Positions 16,248 to 24,045 of a stretch of DNA of 64,000 bases are shown one piece after another (the first letter of the stretch is position 1; every line of letters begins with the position of its first letter). Source of the stretch: Streptacidiphilus jeojiense (GTDB lineage Bacteria > Actinomycetota > Actinomycetes > Streptomycetales > Streptomycetaceae). The DNA lies in contig NZ_JOEH01000011.1 in assembly GCF_000719095.1 (NCBI RefSeq), forward strand, positions 62,001 through 126,000, read 5' to 3'. The notes under the pieces are model-generated. The model was not told where the DNA came from. It worked only from the letters and a program-made list of their open reading frames with translations, and did not search any database. Made by a program: the position numbers and the translations under genes.

Positions 16248-16988
16248 ATGGTCGTCATGAGCGAACGAACAATCGCGCTGGTCACCGGCGCGAACAAGGG
16301 AATCGGCTACGAGATCGCCGCGGGCCTGGGTGCCCTCGGCTGGCGCGTCGGCGTCGGCGCCCGCGACGACCGGCGCCGCGAGGCCGCCGTGGAGAAACTG
16401 CGCGCGGCCGGCGTCGACGCGTTCGGTGTACCGCTGGACGTGAGCGACGACGCGAGCGCGACCGCCGCAGCGCGGCTGATCGAGGACCGGGCCGGACGCC
16501 TCGACGTGCTGGTCAACAACGCCGCCATCACCGGCGGGATGCCGCAGCAGCCCACCCAGGTCGAGCCCGCCACCATCCGCACGGTCATGGAGACCAACGT
16601 GATCGGTGTCATCCGGGTCACCAACGCCATGCTGCCGCTGCTGCGCCGCTCCGCCTCGCCGAGGATCGTGAACATGTCCAGCACCGTCGGCTCGCTGACC
16701 CGGCAGGCGGGAACCACCGCCGAGCAGACGGCCGGCCCGGTGGCGGTGGCGTACGCGCCGTCGAAGACGTTCCTGAACGCTGTCACCCTCCAGTACGCCC
16801 GGGAGCTGAGCGGTACCAACATCCTGATCAACCTCGCCTGCCCCGGCTACGTGGCCACCGACCTCAACGGCTTCCGCGGTGTGCGCACCCCCGAGCAGGG
16901 CGCAGCGATCGCCGTCAAGCTCGCGACCCTGCCCGACGACGGCCCCACCGGCCAGTTCTTCGACGACGCGGGCACAGTGCCCTGGTGA
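16248..16988 (+). CDS. SDR-family oxidoreductase
   Basis: A 246-residue classical short-chain dehydrogenase (243 if it starts at the second ATG, 16257). It contains TGANKGIGYEIA, an NNAAI motif, the Ser in VNMSSTVGSL and the catalytic pair as Y-x3-K in YAPSK. It resembles the carbonyl-reductase-like 'SDR family' group induced by LysR regulators. It is divergent from lysR with a LysR box between the genes, so it is probably the regulator's main target. No strong ribosome site is visible before either start. It is expected to reduce a small carbonyl compound with NADPH in the cytoplasm; the substrate is unknown. Confidence 0.88.
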   Translation: MVVMSERTIALVTGANKGIGYEIAAGLGALGWRVGVGARDDRRREAAVEKLRAAGVDAFGVPLDVSDDASATAAARLIEDRAGRLDVLVNNAAITGGMPQQPTQVEPATIRTVMETNVIGVIRVTNAMLPLLRRSASPRIVNMSSTVGSLTRQAGTTAEQTAGPVAVAYAPSKTFLNAVTLQYARELSGTNILINLACPGYVATDLNGFRGVRTPEQGAAIAVKLATLPDDGPTGQFFDDAGTVPW

Positions 16989-17050
16989 TGCCTCGGAGCG
17001 CCCGGACCGACCGTCAGGACCGGTCGGCATCACCGGACGCGTCGTCGCCT

Positions 17051-18112
17051 TCAGGAGTCCAGGGAGGCCCAGAGTCCGGCCGCCGCGCTGGAGGCGACGA
17101 GGCGGTTGGGGTCGCTGGGGGCGGCGGCCACCGGCATGGTGACGGTGGTGACGTCACCCGTCTTGATCTTGTCCAGCCCGACCGCGAAGTTCACCAGCTT
17201 CGACACCGACCCCAGCTTGGTGTCCACCGTCAGGCTCTTGGTGGCCGTCTCCACCAGGGAGTAGAGCTCAGTGGGGTCACTGAACGCGTCCAGGCCACGG
17301 ATCTTCTTCAGCAGCTGCTTCACCAACTGCTGCTGCAGCTTGATCCGCCCGAGGTCGCTGCCGTCCCCGATGCCGTGCCGGGTGCGGGCGAAGGCGACCG
17401 CCTGGGTGCCGTCGAGGACGTGGGTGCCCTTGCTGAGCTTGAGGTGGCTGTAGCTGTCGTCGATGTCCTGACTCACCGTCACCGTCACCCCGCCCAGTGC
17501 GTCGACCAGCTTGGCCAGACCGGAGAAGTCCACCTCGATGTAGTGGTTGATCTTCAGGCCGGTCAGGTGCTGCACCGTCTTGATGGCGCAGACCGGTCCG
17601 CCCACGGCGTACGCGGTGTTGAACATCACCCCGGACACCGGGTACGTGGTCGCGCCCGACGCGGTGGTGCAGGACGGGCGGTAGACCAGGGTGTCGCGCG
17701 GGATGCTGACGATCGTGGCCTTGGTGTGCGAGGCGTTGACATGGACCACCATCGCGGTGTCCGAGCGTGCGCCGGAGGCGGCGTGGTCGTGCACCACGGA
17801 GGAGTTGCTGCCCGAGCGGGTGTCGGAACCGAGCACCAGGATGTTCATCGAGCCCGTGGCGGCCGTGGTCCCGGGCATGGTCGGGCTTGCCGAGGCCGAG
17901 GCGGAGGGGGTCTCGGAGGCGCCGTCGTCCAGTGCGGAGGAGATGTCCACGGTCTTGATGTTGTGGTCCAGGCGCCAGTACTCGTAGGCGGTCGCGCTGC
18001 CCACGGCGAGCAACACCGCGGAGAATCCGGCAATCACTGTTTTGAGTGTGCGGCGGCTGTGCCTGCGCGCTCGCAGCTCAGGGTCGGGCTGGGAGCTGTC
18101 TCCGTCAGACAC
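17051..18112 (-). CDS. LytR-CpsA-Psr (LCP) family phosphotransferase
   Basis: A 353-residue cell-wall enzyme. A basic cytoplasmic N-terminus and one membrane helix (about residues 22-44, LKTVIAGFSAVLLAVGSATAYEY) precede a Ser/Ala/Thr-rich linker. The extracytoplasmic LCP domain shows MNILVLGSDTRSG, the conserved RSDTAMVVHV and ATIVSIPRDTLV motifs, and FARTRHGIGDGSDLGRIKLQQQL. The Arg and Asp residues of these motifs bind the polyprenyl pyrophosphate and magnesium in the family. LCP proteins attach teichoic acid or other glycopolymers to peptidoglycan. It is transcribed alone. GTG start. Confidence 0.92.
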   Translation of the reverse strand: MSDGDSSQPDPELRARRHSRRTLKTVIAGFSAVLLAVGSATAYEYWRLDHNIKTVDISSALDDGASETPSASASASPTMPGTTAATGSMNILVLGSDTRSGSNSSVVHDHAASGARSDTAMVVHVNASHTKATIVSIPRDTLVYRPSCTTASGATTYPVSGVMFNTAYAVGGPVCAIKTVQHLTGLKINHYIEVDFSGLAKLVDALGGVTVTVSQDIDDSYSHLKLSKGTHVLDGTQAVAFARTRHGIGDGSDLGRIKLQQQLVKQLLKKIRGLDAFSDPTELYSLVETATKSLTVDTKLGSVSKLVNFAVGLDKIKTGDVTTVTMPVAAAPSDPNRLVASSAAAGLWASLDS

Positions 18113-18250
18113 CTGTGTCGTCCGTCCGTTACGGGGGTGTTGGGGGACGAACGTACGTGCGGCGTGCCCGCGAGCGACATGATTCCCGGCGCCTTCACTA
18201 CGAGATCACATGATTGACAGCGTCCCCTAACACGGCCACGCCACAGGGAA

Positions 18251-18262
18251 ATCGCATGCGAT
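18251..18262. promoter_or_regulatory. 12-bp perfect palindrome upstream of hypothetical gene
   Basis: ATCGCATGCGAT lies about 30-40 bp before the start of the gene at 18293. It is a possible operator; no regulator is adjacent on that strand. Confidence 0.35.
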
Positions 18263-18292
18263 CTTCAGGCAGTGGTGGATACCGTGCCGGCC

Positions 18293-18805
18293 ATGGACGT
18301 GACGTTCACCAAGGTGCCGGGGCGCCGTTATCGGATGACTGTCATTCGGGAACGAGGCCCGGAGTTGGCGCCGCGGCAGGGGCCGGGCTATGACGACTAC
18401 CTGCCGCATGACGCCGTGCACTTCCTCGTCGAGGCCGAGGCGGGACTGCCCGGCGGTGTCTTCGGCCGGATCGCAGCAGGGCAGAGCAACATCTTCTGGG
18501 CGACCGATCCTGTCGTCCGGAAGCGTCAGGCGCGTCAGGAAGCGAAGCGGCGGCCGGGCAGGGCCGAGCGTGCCGACATGGCCCGGTCCGAGACGCTGGC
18601 CTCCCTGTGCGAGCCGTTGTGGCAGTTCCGAACGGGCCGGCGCTCGGAACTGCCGGACTGGTTCTCCTCCATGGAGCCGGGTGTCACGGAGTCGCAGCTC
18701 GTCGAGCGCATCCTGGCCCGTCTGGACGACTTCGCCGCGCGCTGGCACCCGCTGCCGGCAGGCGGCAGCGTCACCCTGTCGTGGCCGCTACGCGCTCGTC
18801 GCTGA
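18293..18805 (+). CDS. Conserved hypothetical protein
   Basis: A 170-residue soluble protein with no membrane segment or signal peptide. Its beginning, MDVTFTKVPGRRYRMTVIRERGPELAPRQGPGYDDYLPHDAVHFLVEAE, has the feel of a conserved streptomycete family; PHDAVHF and GGVFGRIAAGQSNIFW are the likely core. A basic linker (KRQARQEAKRRPGRAERA) and a helical C-terminal half follow. A GTG seven codons upstream is an alternative start; neither start has a clear ribosome site. Function unknown. The genes on either side do not suggest a role. Confidence 0.7.
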   Translation: MDVTFTKVPGRRYRMTVIRERGPELAPRQGPGYDDYLPHDAVHFLVEAEAGLPGGVFGRIAAGQSNIFWATDPVVRKRQARQEAKRRPGRAERADMARSETLASLCEPLWQFRTGRRSELPDWFSSMEPGVTESQLVERILARLDDFAARWHPLPAGGSVTLSWPLRARR

Positions 18806-18863
18806 CAAGACGCCCGCTGCTTGGTGCCATCTGCATCCGATCCCAAGAGGCGCCTTGCCTTGC

Positions 18864-18880
18864 CTATCGAAAATCGATAG
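18864..18880. promoter_or_regulatory. 17-bp palindrome before DUF2975/HTH operon
   Basis: CTATCGA AAA TCGATAG is a perfect 7-3-7 inverted repeat 33 bp upstream of the DUF2975 start. It is the probable operator for the small HTH protein encoded in the same operon. Confidence 0.6.
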
Positions 18881-18912
18881 ATTTCCATCGCAACTCGATG
18901 GGAGGGCGGCTC

Positions 18913-19398
18913 ATGGGAAAGCTGACGGTGCACGCGCTGCGTGCCGTGCTCGGGCTGGTGCTGACCGGCACCGTGTTCGTGCAGGCAATGATGGTGCTGG
19001 CGATGGCCACCAAACCGGACGGCGGGTCGTTCACGATGACCGGGCTACGGGTGACCACGATCCTGGGCATGGTGTCCGCCCAGCTCGCCCTGGTCTGCGT
19101 GTGGCGGCTGGTGACCATGGTGCGACGCGGAACCGTGTTCTCCCCCGCCGCCTTCCGCTACGTGGACGTCGTGATCGGCGCGATCGTGGCGGCTGCCCTG
19201 GTGTGGTTCGCGGTCACCATCCTCAATGCGCCGGGCCAGCGGGACGACCCCGGCGTCTCCCTCATCATGGGCGGGGTCGGCGTGGCCATCCTGGGAGTCG
19301 CGCTCATCGTGCTCGTACTGCGGATGCTGCTCGCCCAGGCCGTCGCGCGCGACGGCGAAGCCGCGCAGCTGCGGGCCGAGTTGGACGAGGTGATCTGA
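18913..19398 (+). CDS. DUF2975-family membrane protein
   Basis: A 161-residue integral membrane protein with four predicted helices: around residues 6-28, 45-67, 82-104 and 115-138. The fit to DUF2975 rests on size, topology and the partner gene: such proteins are typically encoded next to a small Cro/C1-type HTH protein, as here. GGAGGG six bases before the ATG sets the start; an ATG five codons upstream has none. It overlaps the HTH gene by one base (TGATG), indicating translational coupling. The perfect palindrome at 18864-18880 probably regulates the pair. Function unknown. Confidence 0.8.
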   Translation: MGKLTVHALRAVLGLVLTGTVFVQAMMVLAMATKPDGGSFTMTGLRVTTILGMVSAQLALVCVWRLVTMVRRGTVFSPAAFRYVDVVIGAIVAAALVWFAVTILNAPGQRDDPGVSLIMGGVGVAILGVALIVLVLRMLLAQAVARDGEAAQLRAELDEVI

Positions 19399-19619
19399 TG
19401 CCGATCGCCGTCGACATCGACGTGATGCTGGCCAAGCGGAAGATGTCGGTGGGCGAGCTCGCGGACCGGGTCGGGATCACCCCCGCCAACCTGGCGGTCC
19501 TCAAGAACGGCCGCGCCAAGGCGGTGCGCTTCGCGACCCTCGCCGCACTCTGCGAGGTGCTCGAATGCCAACCGGGCGACCTGCTGCGCTGGGAGGCCGA
19601 GCACAGCACGGACGAATGA
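19398..19619 (+). CDS. Small Cro/C1-type HTH regulator (YozG-like)
   Basis: A 73-residue protein that is almost entirely one helix-turn-helix domain. The start IAVDIDVMLAKRKMSVGELADRVGITPANLAVLKNGRAKAVRF and the end LCEVLECQPGDLLRWE are the standard YozG/Xre-like signature. It is coupled to the DUF2975 membrane protein by a one-base overlap. In other bacteria this two-gene module is conserved but poorly understood; a membrane protein controlling a tiny regulator is the usual guess. The operon palindrome CTATCGA-N3-TCGATAG is its likely binding site. Confidence 0.88.
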   Translation: MPIAVDIDVMLAKRKMSVGELADRVGITPANLAVLKNGRAKAVRFATLAALCEVLECQPGDLLRWEAEHSTDE

Positions 19620-19856
19620 CCCGACCGGGGCTGTGCTTCACGCTTCCCGCCGCATGGTGATGCCGGAGGCGTGAACTGCTGCGACTGACCGACGTCCAGT
19701 TAGTCAGGAATATTTACTATGCTGGCCATGCGAACCGCCGCACGCACGGCGTCGCACCCGCGTCGGTGCCACCGGGCCGGTAACGATCCGGCCCGTCACC
19801 GTTGGCATAGGGTGTGGAATTCGTGGGATCAGGTGGGCGACGAGGCCGAGGGTGGC

Positions 19857-20300
19857 ATGGACGACGAACAGCGGGTTGACCTAGGGGTGTCGTTGTTCAT
19901 CCCGTACCGGTACACCGAGGACCGGATTTTCCGGGCCCTCCAGGATGCGGGGTTCGACGACTGGACCCTCGCGCAGTGCCGGGTGTTCCAACGCATCTCC
20001 CCGGACGGTTCGCGCCTCACGGACCTCGCCGATCAGGCGCAGATGAGCAAGCAGAGCGCCGGCGTGCTGGTCGACCAGCTGGAACGCCTGGGCTATGTCC
20101 GCCGCGCCCCCGACCCCGCGGACGGCCGCGCCAGGCTGATCGTGATCGAGCAGCGCGGCCGACGGGCGGTCGGGATCGCCGCAGCGACACTCGACGAGAT
20201 CTACGCGGAGTGGAAGGCCTACCTGGGCACTCGCAACTTCACACTGCTGCACCAGATCCTGGATCAACTCCGCGAGATCACCGACCCCTACGCGCGGTAG
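19857..20300 (+). CDS. MarR-family transcriptional regulator
   Basis: A 147-residue winged-helix regulator. It begins with a helical dimer region (YRYTEDRIFRALQDAGFDDWTLAQCRVFQRI), then the recognition part SRLTDLADQAQMSKQSAGVLVDQLERLGYVRRAPDPADGRARLIVIEQRG, including the D-x-R wing. Starts at 19719 or 19728 are in frame. A TACTAT -10-like box at 19715-19720 would make 19728 leaderless, but the extra residues look non-conserved. Downstream, the NmrA-like gene has a palindromic promoter containing TTGACTAA-C-TTAGTCAA; TTAGTCA also occurs upstream of marR near 19700. The repressor probably controls both. Confidence 0.87.
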   Translation: MDDEQRVDLGVSLFIPYRYTEDRIFRALQDAGFDDWTLAQCRVFQRISPDGSRLTDLADQAQMSKQSAGVLVDQLERLGYVRRAPDPADGRARLIVIEQRGRRAVGIAAATLDEIYAEWKAYLGTRNFTLLHQILDQLREITDPYAR

Positions 20301-20324
20301 GCCCGAGCAGGGCCCGACTCCACC

Positions 20325-20374
20325 TTGACATCGTCAGGATCATTGACTAACTTAGTCAATGATCCTGACGATGT
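20325..20374 (+). promoter_or_regulatory. Promoter inside a 47-bp perfect palindrome (MarR operator)
   Basis: Arms of 23 bp (20328-20350 and 20352-20374) pair perfectly around a single C. The left arm ends TTGACTAA and the right arm begins TTAGTCAA. A -35 TTGACA (20325-20330) and -10 TAACTT (20348-20353), 17 bp apart, lie within it, so a protein bound to the palindrome would block RNA polymerase. It is placed between marR and the NmrA-like gene. Confidence 0.75.
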
Positions 20375-20700
20375 TCTGCTATGGACGGGTGGTTGCCACG
20401 ATGCACGGTGCCCGGACGAGTCGGACCCGTCACCACACGGCCCGCCGCCAACGGCTGAGCCCCGATGCGCTCCGTCCCACCAGGGGCGGCTGCCGCACGC
20501 AGACCCGCGCTACGACCTCACCGATGCCCGGAACGCTCTCGCCGCGCCCCGCGGCGTCCTGACACCACACCTCTGCTGAGGCCCCTCGGCCTCGACCGCG
20601 CCGGCCCGTCAGCGAATCCCACTGGCCACCCCGCTGCGGGACACCGGCGATCTCCAGTCACGCGTCATGCACACACCGCACCCCTACGAACGGAATCAAC
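20375..20700 (+). other. Long leader of the NmrA-like gene, no convincing gene
   Basis: About 330 bases lie between the palindromic promoter and the reductase ATG. Short open frames are present (one with ATG at 20359, at the predicted transcript start, 67 codons). Their third-position GC is lower than that of the neighbours and the products are Arg/Thr-rich without family features. It could be a leader peptide, an untranslated leader or a decayed gene. Confidence 0.35.
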
Positions 20701-21573
20701 ATGTCCACCGTCATCACCGGAGCATCCGGTCACCTCGGCCGCCTCGTCGTGGACCAACTCCTCGCTGCCGGAACGCCGTCGGCGCAGATCGTGGCCACCG
20801 GCCGCGATGTCGGCAGACTCGCCGACCTCGCCCGCACCGGAGTCTCGGTGCGGCGCGCGGACTTCGCCGACCCGACCACTCTCGACGAGGCGTTCGCAGG
20901 TGCCGAAGCGATGGTGCTGGTCTCGACGACAACGGTCGGGCAGCGGTTCGACAACCACCGCAACGCCATCGACGCGGCGCGCCGAGCGGGCGTGTCCCGG
21001 ATCGTGTACACCAGCATCGTCAACGCCTCGACCGCGGAGATGGCACTCGCCGACGAACACCGCCGCACCGAGGACTACCTGCGCGACAGCGGCTCGGCGT
21101 TCGTCATCCTGCGCAACGGGTGGTACCTGGAGAACTACACCGACCAGCTCCCGATGATCACCAAGTACCGCGCCTTGCTGGGCAGCGCCAAGGACGGCCT
21201 CGTCAGCGCAGCCGGCCGACGCGACTACGCAGCCGCCGCCGCGGCGGTGCTGACCCAGGACGGGCACCTCGGAGCGACCTACGAGCTCGGCGGAACACCG
21301 TTCACCCTGACCGAGCTCGCCGCCACCATCAGCGACGTCCTCGGCACCCACGTCGCCTACCGGGACATGCCGGTGGCCGACTACACCGCCACCCTGACCG
21401 CTGCCGGGCTGCCTCCGGAGATGGCCGCCGCCGTCGCCGACGCCGACGCCGGCCTGGCCCGCGGAGAGCTGTTCACCGCCGCCGACGACCTGGTCAAGCT
21501 CATCGGACGACCGGCAACCACCGCGCACGAAGCCGTCCAGTCCGCGGCCGCCACCATCGATGAGTCGCGGTGA
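20701..21573 (+). CDS. NmrA-like SDR (QorB-type NAD(P)H:quinone oxidoreductase-like)
   Basis: A 290-residue atypical short-chain dehydrogenase. It starts with the cofactor loop VITGASGHLGRLV, then ATGRD and a VLVSTT strand. It lacks the usual Tyr-x3-Lys catalytic pair, as in the NmrA/QorB subgroup; GTPFTLTELAATISDVLG is typical of the group. QorB-like members reduce quinones with NADPH, others sense redox state. The transcript probably starts at the MarR-regulated palindromic promoter, leaving a 340-base leader. The hemerythrin gene begins in its stop codon, so the two are coupled, hinting at a shared role in redox or oxidative stress. Confidence 0.85.
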   Translation: MSTVITGASGHLGRLVVDQLLAAGTPSAQIVATGRDVGRLADLARTGVSVRRADFADPTTLDEAFAGAEAMVLVSTTTVGQRFDNHRNAIDAARRAGVSRIVYTSIVNASTAEMALADEHRRTEDYLRDSGSAFVILRNGWYLENYTDQLPMITKYRALLGSAKDGLVSAAGRRDYAAAAAAVLTQDGHLGATYELGGTPFTLTELAATISDVLGTHVAYRDMPVADYTATLTAAGLPPEMAAAVADADAGLARGELFTAADDLVKLIGRPATTAHEAVQSAAATIDESR

Positions 21574-22220
21574 GCGCCCCGGGGCCCGGCGTCGACACCC
21601 ACGAGATGGTCCTGATCCACCGCGTCATCCGGCGCGAGTTCGGACAGCTCCCCCGACTGTTCCGCTCCGCGGCCGACGACCCGGCGCGATCCAAGGTCAT
21701 CGGAGCGCACGCCCGCGAGATGCTGCACTTCCTGCACACCCACCACACCGGCGAGGACGAACTGCTCTTTCCCCTGCTGCGCGAAAGGGCTGCGCTCGAC
21801 CCGGAACTGATGGACCGGATGGACGCGCAGCACGCACAGGTCGACGCCGCCGTCACCGCCGTCGGCGCGGAGCTGCCGGGGTGGACGGCGAGCGCTGACG
21901 CCGCCGCCGGCGAGCGGATGGCAGCCCTCGTCGAAGCCGCGATACCGACACTGATCGATCACCTGTCCGAGGAGGAGCAGCGGATTCTCCCGATCGTCTC
22001 GGCCACGCTGACGCAGAGCGAATGGGACGCGCTCGGCAAGCACGGCATGAGCGCGATTCCGCTCACGCGGCGGCTGGTCATCCTCGGCCACATCACCGAG
22101 GAGGCCGACGACGCAGAACGGCAGAGGTTCCTGCAGGTCGTACCGGCCCCGGCACGCCTGGCCTACCGGCTGATCGGCCACCGCCAGTTCACCCGCGAAA
22201 CCACCGCGATCCGCGGCTGA
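21570..22220 (+). CDS. Hemerythrin HHE domain protein
   Basis: A 216-residue cytoplasmic four-helix-bundle protein of the hemerythrin-like family, binding a di-iron centre. Expected ligands are visible: His in MVLIHRVIRREF, FLHTHHTGEDELLFPLL (H-x3-E type), and DAQHAQVDAAV, followed by DHLSEEEQRILPI. A further helical extension of about 70 residues follows. GTG start in the stop codon of the NmrA-like gene, so it is translationally coupled and under the same MarR promoter. The family senses or carries O2/NO or buffers iron. The pairing with a quinone-reductase-like protein suggests oxidative or nitrosative stress defence, by inference. Confidence 0.87.
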   Translation: MSAPGPGVDTHEMVLIHRVIRREFGQLPRLFRSAADDPARSKVIGAHAREMLHFLHTHHTGEDELLFPLLRERAALDPELMDRMDAQHAQVDAAVTAVGAELPGWTASADAAAGERMAALVEAAIPTLIDHLSEEEQRILPIVSATLTQSEWDALGKHGMSAIPLTRRLVILGHITEEADDAERQRFLQVVPAPARLAYRLIGHRQFTRETTAIRG

Positions 22221-22246
22221 CCCGTCCCGCGATACAGGGCCGACGA

Positions 22247-22295
22247 CCTCGTGCTGCCGTTCCCCGCCCGTCGGACCGGGAACGGCAGCACGAGG
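22247..22295. terminator. Bidirectional intrinsic-type terminator hairpin
   Basis: Perfect 18-bp stem (22247-22264 with 22278-22295) and a 13-base loop, between the convergent hemerythrin and secreted-protein genes. No U-tract, as is usual in actinobacteria. Confidence 0.75.
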
Positions 22296-22330
22296 GATGC
22301 ACCCGCCTGGAGCGGACCGGCGCGGAGGCG

Positions 22331-22702
22331 TCAGCCGCCGAGGATGCCGCCCCTGTGGAACTGGTCGACCGAGGCGTTGCTGCAGGAGTTCTTGTTGCCC
22401 CACACCCCGGCGACACCGGTGGGGTTGGCGACCGCGCAGCGCAGGTCGACGTCGACGAACGGGGCGCCGTTGTTGTTGATCACGCCGTCCTGCGAGCCGG
22501 CGAGAGTGTCGCCGAAGTGGTTGCCGTACGTGCCCTCGCCCGCGGTCGTGTTCCCGCCGTCCATCTGGTAGGAGCCGATCGCCTGCTGGGCCGCGCCGGT
22601 GCTGTCGCCCGCCGGGGGGCAGTCGGTCGCGCTGGCGGGGGCGGCGACGGCCACGGCCGCGGACATGGCGAGGGCGGTGCCCGCCAGAATCTTCGTGATC
22701 AT
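22331..22702 (-). CDS. Small secreted protein of unknown family, paralog A
   Basis: A 123-residue protein with a clear Sec signal peptide: MITKILAGTALAMSAAVAVA, then APASA-T with cleavage after Ala26 or so. The mature part of about 97 residues is Gly/Asn-rich and carries two cysteines shared with its paralog (in DLRCAV and NKNSC), probably a disulfide, plus one extra Cys near the new N-terminus. Conserved blocks are GTYGNHFGDTL, GSQDGVINNNGAPFV and GGILGG at the very C-terminus. It is divergent from paralog B (22949-23314). I do not recognise the family; it is neither chaplin- nor rodlin-like. An extracellular or surface role is inferred from the signal peptide only. Confidence 0.85.
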   Translation of the reverse strand: MITKILAGTALAMSAAVAVAAPASATDCPPAGDSTGAAQQAIGSYQMDGGNTTAGEGTYGNHFGDTLAGSQDGVINNNGAPFVDVDLRCAVANPTGVAGVWGNKNSCSNASVDQFHRGGILGG

Positions 22703-22778
22703 GCTTCGTCCCTGAGTTCCGGTGCGGCCGTCCCTACTGGTCGCCGCTGTGCCCGGCCCAACGACGACGGTTTCGCGG

Positions 22779-22795
22779 GGTGACTGACAGTCACC
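22779..22795. promoter_or_regulatory. Inverted repeat between the secreted paralogs
   Basis: GGTGACT GAC AGTCACC, a perfect 7-3-7 repeat in the 246-bp region separating the divergent genes at 22702 and 22949. It is a candidate operator that could coordinate both. Confidence 0.5.
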
Positions 22796-22948
22796 TGCCT
22801 GGCCCACATGTTCGACCATCGGATGCAGTGTCGCTATGCCAATCGGTGCAAATAGGACAACTTGCCAACAAAAGGATCGTTGGTTGCTGCGAACGCCCTT
22901 CCGAAACCGGTCGGGCTCGGCAGACGAACTCCACAGAGGGAATTCCAG

Positions 22949-23314
22949 ATGATCAAGAAGGTTCTCGCCGGCACCGCCCTGGCGGTCTCCGCGACCGTCG
23001 CGGCCACCGGCCCCGCGTTCGCAACCACCGGCATGGGCGCGGAGACCCACGAGAGCGCGGCGCAGGCCATCAGCTCGTACCGGATGAGCGGCGACACCGC
23101 AGGTGGCGAGGGCACCTACGGCAACCACTTCGGCGACACCCTGGTGGGCTCGCAGGACGGCGTGATCAACAACAATGGCGCCCCGTTCGTCTTCGTCGAC
23201 CTGCGCTGCGCGGTCCCCAACGCCACCGGCGTGGGAGCCACGTTCGGCAACAAGAACTCCTGCAACGAGGCCCCGGTCGACCAGTTCCAGAAGGGCGGCA
23301 TCCTGGGCGGCTGA
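22949..23314 (+). CDS. Small secreted protein of unknown family, paralog B
   Basis: A 121-residue exported protein with Sec signal MIKKVLAGTALAVSATVAAT ending GPAFA-T. The mature chain shares GEGTYGNHFGDTL, GSQDGVINNNGAPFV, DLRCAV, GNKNSC, VDQF and terminal GGILGG with paralog A: roughly two thirds identity over the mature region by eye. It has just the two shared cysteines. AGAGGG lies upstream of the ATG; starts further upstream lack a ribosome site and would bury the signal peptide. A strong hairpin follows the gene. The pair is divergent, with a palindrome midway. Function unknown; the protein looks structural or interaction-type rather than enzymatic. Confidence 0.87.
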   Translation: MIKKVLAGTALAVSATVAATGPAFATTGMGAETHESAAQAISSYRMSGDTAGGEGTYGNHFGDTLVGSQDGVINNNGAPFVFVDLRCAVPNATGVGATFGNKNSCNEAPVDQFQKGGILGG

Positions 23315-23334
23315 ACCGCCCGGACCCGCCGACG

Positions 23335-23365
23335 GGCCTGTCCGACACCAACGGTCGGACAGGCC
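23335..23365. terminator. Terminator hairpin after secreted paralog B
   Basis: 12-bp perfect stem (GGCCTGTCCGAC pairing with GTCGGACAGGCC) around a 7-base loop, 20 bp after the stop and before a convergent TetR gene. Confidence 0.75.
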
Positions 23366-23401
23366 GCAGGGCGCGCCGGCAACCGATGCGAGCGGGCCCG
23401 C

Positions 23402-23968
23402 TCACTCCCCCGTTACGGTTGCTGTCAGCTCCGTCATCGACTCCCGGACGGTCTGCGTCAGTTTCCCCTCGGCCGAAGCGGCGATCCAGCGGGCGAAGGC
23501 GACCCGGAACGCGGCCATGCCCGCTTCGGCGGCCAGGCGCGCGGGCCAGGCCCCGACTCCGCGCCCGTTCAGCGCCGCGGCCATGTCCCCGACCAGCCCG
23601 GCGAGTTTGGCCAGCTCGCGTTCCTGCAGCTCGGGATGGGCGTCGATGACGGCCTGACGCATCCTCACGTCGTCGGGCCGCTCCTGGATCAGCTCGGCCC
23701 CCGCCTCGATCCCGAACGAGACAGCCGCGAACGGGGCCAGTTCGGGCGGCGCCTCGGTGATCGCGCGGACCACCACGTCCCGCAGCGGGTCCGCCCCGGC
23801 GAACAGTACGTCGCGCTTGTCGGCGTAGTGGCGGAAGAAGGTGCGTTTCGTCAGGCCGGCGCGTTCGGCGATGTCCGCGATCGTGGTCTGGTCGAAGCCG
23901 CGCTCCACGTACAGCTCCATCGCGGCCCGCCCCAGGCGGCCTCGCGCGTTCGGCTCCCAACGTCCCAT
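23402..23968 (-). CDS. TetR-family transcriptional regulator
   Basis: A 188-residue TetR protein. The N-terminal HTH is canonical: LGRAAMELYVERGFDQTTIADIAERAGLTKRTFFRHYADKRDVLF. A helical ligand domain follows (residues 60-188). It is not beside an obvious target; its upstream neighbour is the convergently placed ECF partner gene. The 77-bp gap upstream holds CCCATCA (23972-23978) and TGATGGG (23999-24005), an inverted pair that could serve autoregulation. Ligand and regulon are unknown. Confidence 0.88.
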   Translation of the reverse strand: MGRWEPNARGRLGRAAMELYVERGFDQTTIADIAERAGLTKRTFFRHYADKRDVLFAGADPLRDVVVRAITEAPPELAPFAAVSFGIEAGAELIQERPDDVRMRQAVIDAHPELQERELAKLAGLVGDMAAALNGRGVGAWPARLAAEAGMAAFRVAFARWIAASAEGKLTQTVRESMTELTATVTGE

Positions 23969-24045
23969 GCGCCCATCATATGGACATCCCCTTCTCCCTG
24001 ATGGGAGGAGGATTCCTGGCTCACGCCGCCTCCGGGGAGTGCCCG

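Noticed and set aside
22331-23314. Secreted pair as chaplins or rodlins
   Set aside because: The divergent arrangement is similar to rodlin genes, but the sequences lack chaplin strands with GN-rich CxxC-type spacing and rodlin-like motifs.
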